From NCBI GenBank assembly GCA_019118885.1, contig DWYB01000060.1:1-46893 (forward strand): DNA of 46,893 bases. Reading direction: 5' to 3'. Source of the stretch: Candidatus Mediterraneibacter surreyensis. GTDB lineage: Bacteria > Bacillota > Clostridia > Lachnospirales > Lachnospiraceae. The notes under the pieces are model-generated. The model was given only the letters and a program-made list of their open reading frames with translations. It was not told where the DNA came from and did not search any database. How positions within the stretch are numbered: position 1 is the stretch's first letter; each line of letters begins with the position of its first letter. The position numbers were made by a program, and so were the translations under genes. This document shows, piece after piece, positions 43,818 to 46,893 of the stretch.

Positions 43818-44593
43818 ATGAGAAAACTAAAATTTGAGTACAGTATGGAACTGAAATTTTCATCTCCGGTGAGTAGCCATTCTTTTGCACTGCGCTGCGT
43901 CCCCGGGGATTCTTTGCGGCAGAAGATCGTGCTGACTAAATGCCGTGTAAGTCCTGCCGACTATACAAGCACGTCCAGAGACGGGTTCGGGAACCTGAAG
44001 ATCAGCGGAGGCTGCCGGAAACCGCATGATACTTTCGGCTATCATGTCGCGGGAACAGCCGTTGTACAGGGGATGACCGTTCAGAAATGCCCTCTTCATC
44101 CTATGTACAGGTATCCCACAAAGTATACAAAGTGCGGTCACGGACTCACTGAATTTACAGAGAAAGTAATGCGGGAATGCACAGTACAGGGGGCAGAGAC
44201 CGCCATGGAGAGGGCGGTGTGCGCCATGCATTATCTGTACGCCCATTTTCGATATGCTTCCGGGGTGACAGATATCAGGACGACTGCAGAGGAGGCGCTT
44301 GCTCTGGGAGAAGGAGTCTGTCAGGACTATGCCCATATCATGATCGCGGTGATGCGGCGGCTGGGAATTATATCGATGATTACTATATCAAGCTCGCCCA
44401 CGGGCGGGATTACGCAGACTGCGTAGTTGACAAAGGAATCTTTCTGGGAAATGCATCCCAGGAACAGAAAATATATGTGAATGTGGAGGAAATCAGTGAT
44501 GGTAGAGACAGTAGTGTCAATGGAACTGCCGGTAGACGAGAAACTGACGATCCGGAAAAATCGGATCATGCCGGCACATCCCACAGGGGATGA
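43818..44593 (+). pseudogene. Transglutaminase-like gene with internal deletion and frameshift
   Basis: The first frame (43818-44426) keeps the N-terminal domain and the catalytic-cysteine loop GEGVCQDYAHIM (Cys168), but runs out of family-like sequence after RRLG at about 44364. Directly there, another frame (ending at 44593) supplies the usual family C-terminus NYIDDYYIKLAHGRDYADC, then KGIFLGNASQEQ. The stretch that would hold SHAW (catalytic His) and DPTN (catalytic Asp), about 50 residues in relatives, is missing. The product cannot be an active transglutaminase. Neighbouring cluster genes are intact. Confidence 0.8.
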
Positions 44594-45476
44594 AAAGAGG
44601 ATCGCGATCGTGACGGGAACTCATGGAGATGAGCTGGAAGGACAGTTCGTATGTTATGAGCTCCTCAGAAGGCTGAAGGCAGAACCAGGGTATCTGAAAG
44701 GAATCGTGGACGTCTATCCGGCGCTCAATCCTCTGGGGATCGATTCGATCACGAGGGGAATCCCTATGTTTGATCTGGATATGAACCGGATCTTTCCGGG
44801 CAACGCGGAGGGCCCCATGATGGAATCTGTCGTATACGGGCTCATGGAAGATTTAAAAGGCGCGGATCTGTGCGTGGATATCCATGCCAGCAATATCTTC
44901 CTGATGGAGCTGCCTCAGGTGCGGATCAATGAGCTGACGGCGGAAACCCTTGTCCCGCTTGCCAGGAAGATCAATGTGGATTTTGTGTGGGTCCACGCGT
45001 CGGCCACGGTGTTAGAGTCCACTCTCGCCTACAGTCTGAACAGTATCGGAACGCCCACGCTGGTCGTTGAGATGGGTGTGGGTATGCGGATCACAAAGAA
45101 ATACGGATATCAGCTCGTGGAAGGCATCCTGAATGTGATGAAAGAGCTGGGAGTCTGGGAAGGCGAAGTGGAAGAAGTTCGGGAGCCTATTGTATCTACG
45201 GATCGTGAAGTGGGATATCTGAACGCGGACAGCGCCGGAATCTATGTACCCCATGTAAAGATCGGTGAGCAGGTGGAAGAAGGAGCGCTCCTTGGAGAGA
45301 TCTTAAATCCTCTGACCGGGGATGTGGAGCAGTCGGTGACAGCGCCGATCCCGGGGCTTGTATTTACGAGGAGAGAGTATCCGGTTGTCTACAGCGGTTC
45401 ACTGCTGGGAAGGATACTGGGAAGCAGAGAAAAAGAAGAGGAGGCGGATGACAATGCGGAAGACGGAAATATATAA
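44499..45476 (+). CDS. M14-family AstE/AspA-like zinc hydrolase, complete active site
   Basis: A 325-residue protein of the succinylglutamate desuccinylase/aspartoacylase branch of family M14. Zinc ligands are His42 and Glu45 in TGTHGDELEGQ and His129 in CVDIHAS; the substrate arginine lies in FDLDMNRIFPG and a probable catalytic Glu in TLVVEMGVG. It likely cleaves an amide or amino-acyl bond in the cytoplasm, perhaps on products of the ATP-grasp amidoligase. The start at 44499 follows GGAGGA by nine bases. A C-terminal beta domain (lipoyl-like) ends the protein. It overlaps the next gene by 23 bases. Confidence 0.88.
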   Translation: MVETVVSMELPVDEKLTIRKNRIMPAHPTGDEKRIAIVTGTHGDELEGQFVCYELLRRLKAEPGYLKGIVDVYPALNPLGIDSITRGIPMFDLDMNRIFPGNAEGPMMESVVYGLMEDLKGADLCVDIHASNIFLMELPQVRINELTAETLVPLARKINVDFVWVHASATVLESTLAYSLNSIGTPTLVVEMGVGMRITKKYGYQLVEGILNVMKELGVWEGEVEEVREPIVSTDREVGYLNADSAGIYVPHVKIGEQVEEGALLGEILNPLTGDVEQSVTAPIPGLVFTRREYPVVYSGSLLGRILGSREKEEEADDNAEDGNI

Positions 45477-46389
45477 GCTGGGATCCCCGTACAGGGAAGA
45501 TCTCACGATCAGTGGTTATACCTTCGGACACGGGCGCAAATCGGCGTGTATCGTGGGGAGTATCCGGGGAAATGAAGTGCAGCAGCTCTATGTCTGCTCC
45601 CAGATCGTAAGGAAACTGGAAGAACTTGAGGCGTCTCACGCCATTGCTTCCGGCAAGGAGATCCTTGTGGTACCTTCTGTCAACCATCATGCCATGAACA
45701 TCGGCAAGAGATTCTGGCCGGTGGACAATACGGACATCAACCGGATGTTTCCGGGATACGATCAGGGAGAGACGACACAGAGAATTGCGGACGGCGTATT
45801 CCGGACGGTAAAAGATTATGACTACGGTATACAGTTTGCAAGTTTCTATATGCCGGGAGATTTTATCCCTCATGTCCGCATGATGGACACGGGCAGGCAG
45901 AACACAAGTCTTGCCGGTCTGTTCGGACTGCCCTATGTAGTGGTGAGAAAGCCCCGGCCCATTGATACGACAACACTGAACTATAACTGGCAGATCTGGG
46001 ATACCAATGCATTTTCCCTGTATACGACAGAAACAGATTTTATCGATGAAGTATCTGCCCGGCAGGCAGTATCCGCAGTACTGCGTTTCCTGACCAGAAT
46101 GGGGATATTAAAATACAACAGCCATAACGGCTATATCTCTACGGTGATCGGCGAGGAAGAACTGGCGTCCGTGCGGACAGCTTCAGGCGGCATATACAGG
46201 AGATTATGCCATCCCGGAGATGAAGTGCGGATGGGAACGCCCCTTGCCGAGATCGTCCATCCCTATGAGGGAAATGTGATCTCTACAGTGCTTTCCCCGA
46301 CAGAAGGAATCGTGTTTTTCACACATAAGAAACCGCTTGTGACAGAAAATGAAGTGATCTGTAAGATCATACGCAGACTGCATGCGTAA
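45454..46389 (+). CDS. AstE/AspA-like paralogue lacking zinc ligands
   Basis: A 311-residue protein related to the gene before it. The first zinc motif reads GSIRGNEVQQ, with Arg38 where the other protein has His, though Glu41 remains. The equivalent of the DIH motif is IQFAS (126-130), with no His. DINRMFPG (substrate Arg) is kept. It is probably not a standard zinc hydrolase; it may bind the same ligand or pair with the active paralogue. The start at 45454 has AGGAGG nine bases upstream; ATG 45448 is too close. It is the last gene of the cluster. Confidence 0.85.
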   Translation: MRKTEIYKLGSPYREDLTISGYTFGHGRKSACIVGSIRGNEVQQLYVCSQIVRKLEELEASHAIASGKEILVVPSVNHHAMNIGKRFWPVDNTDINRMFPGYDQGETTQRIADGVFRTVKDYDYGIQFASFYMPGDFIPHVRMMDTGRQNTSLAGLFGLPYVVVRKPRPIDTTTLNYNWQIWDTNAFSLYTTETDFIDEVSARQAVSAVLRFLTRMGILKYNSHNGYISTVIGEEELASVRTASGGIYRRLCHPGDEVRMGTPLAEIVHPYEGNVISTVLSPTEGIVFFTHKKPLVTENEVICKIIRRLHA

Positions 46390-46434
46390 TGCTTTTTCAC
46401 ACTATGCATGCAGCGGAACAGTATCGGTCGCACA

Positions 46435-46683
46435 TTAATACTGCGGTCCCATTATCTGGACAGCGGAAGAACCTGCGGGGAAACTGCCGCTGTCCTTATC
46501 TATACTGATAAAGCCGCTCAGGAAGAGTATCGAAGTAAAGGTAAGTACGGCTATGACCACAAACAGACATACATATAAGAATCTGCTGCGGCTGTGTTTC
46601 CTGTTCTCTTTTCTCTCATGCGAAACATTTCCTGAATCGGACGGCGTATCAGGCTGATCCGACTGATAAACATAATTGCTCAC
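46435..46683 (-). CDS. Small single-pass membrane protein, hypothetical
   Basis: An 82-residue protein with a polar, Ser/Asp/Lys-rich N-terminal half, one hydrophobic helix (about residues 36-58, FLYVCLFVVIAVLTFTSILF), and a short C-terminal tail likely outside the membrane. GTG 46683 is taken as start since GGAGGA lies seven bases upstream; ATG 46713 lies ahead of that site. No family recognised. Beyond it, 46684-46893 is AT-rich with no supported gene. Confidence 0.6.
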   Translation of the reverse strand: MSNYVYQSDQPDTPSDSGNVSHERKENRKHSRSRFLYVCLFVVIAVLTFTSILFLSGFISIDKDSGSFPAGSSAVQIMGPQY

Positions 46684-46893
46684 AACGCACTCCTCCTTTC
46701 TTTTATAAAACAATATAGAGTCCAGCTAAGAAATGTCAAGAGGTGATATGAAAAAAAGTTATAATTTTTACAGTAGTGAAAAAGGGTAACCTTAACAGAC
46801 CATTCCGCTATATTGGATTGGCTGCGAACTAAATATTGAGAGTGCCGTGTTGATTATGCGGCTTTCCGTATCTTGTCTGGATGCTCTGCGGCA

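Noticed and set aside
46748-46789. 13-codon ORF after AGAGGTGAT near the right end
   Set aside because: Too short and without recognisable features; could be a leader peptide but nothing supports it.

Overview
The window looks like chromosomal DNA from an anaerobic Firmicute, most likely a gut Lachnospiraceae (Clostridia). This is inferred from near-universal AGGAGG-type ribosome binding sites, moderate G+C content, an oxygen-independent Fe-S/glycerol gene complement, many LysR/MarR/Rrf2/HxlR regulators, and gene families typical of that group. I cannot name the species from sequence alone. There is no rRNA, tRNA, CRISPR array, prophage or intact insertion sequence; the region is mostly ordinary housekeeping and accessory metabolism.

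Layout. 1-5 kb: the tail of SecF, an ABC exporter, an AspT-type aminotransferase and a YeiH-type transporter. 5.3-8 kb: a LysR regulator facing yeiH, then a minimal two-gene Fe-S assembly system (SufC-like ATPase plus SufB-like scaffold). 8-13.2 kb, minus strand: a glycerol operon (YbaK-type protein, glycerol kinase, GlpA-like dehydrogenase, second flavoprotein, DUF1667 protein). 13.4-18.7 kb: an EamA transporter, a two-component system with a small membrane protein, then a second EamA transporter and a MarR-GNAT fusion. 18.9-22.1 kb: a tight operon of zinc-type macrodomain hydrolase, Rrf2 regulator, class M-like sirtuin and DUF5131 protein. This is the best candidate for an under-described system and probably performs or reverses ADP-ribosylation.

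22.2-30.2 kb: AzlCD, then a maltodextrin-type locus (binding protein, two permeases, GH13 enzyme, convergent LacI) and a TetR gene. 30.4-32.4 kb: a divergent PlsY paralogue overlapping a TTG-started glycolipid glycosyltransferase, which in turn overlaps a 31-residue single-cluster ferredoxin-like ORF. 32.4-37 kb: small hypothetical genes, an Rpn/PD-(D/E)XK protein, an aldo/keto reductase with divergent LysR, a two-gene repeat/membrane protein unit, and HxlR. 37.4-40.4 kb: a flavin/ferredoxin fusion and an OpuC/EgtU-like ABC transporter whose permease-binding protein fusion is split by one in-frame TAG. 40.5-46.4 kb: DAHP synthase, then an ATP-grasp / alpha-E / transglutaminase / two M14-like genes cluster in which the transglutaminase has lost its central part and the second M14-like protein lacks zinc ligands.

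A dispersed family of structured non-coding repeats, bounded by CAGTTCAGC/GCTGAACTG, occurs at about 4.9, 33.8 and 37.2 kb, with fragments near 37.0 and 41.6 kb. A separate 39-bp-arm perfect palindrome sits at 36.5 kb. All functions are read from motifs and family knowledge; no searches were run.
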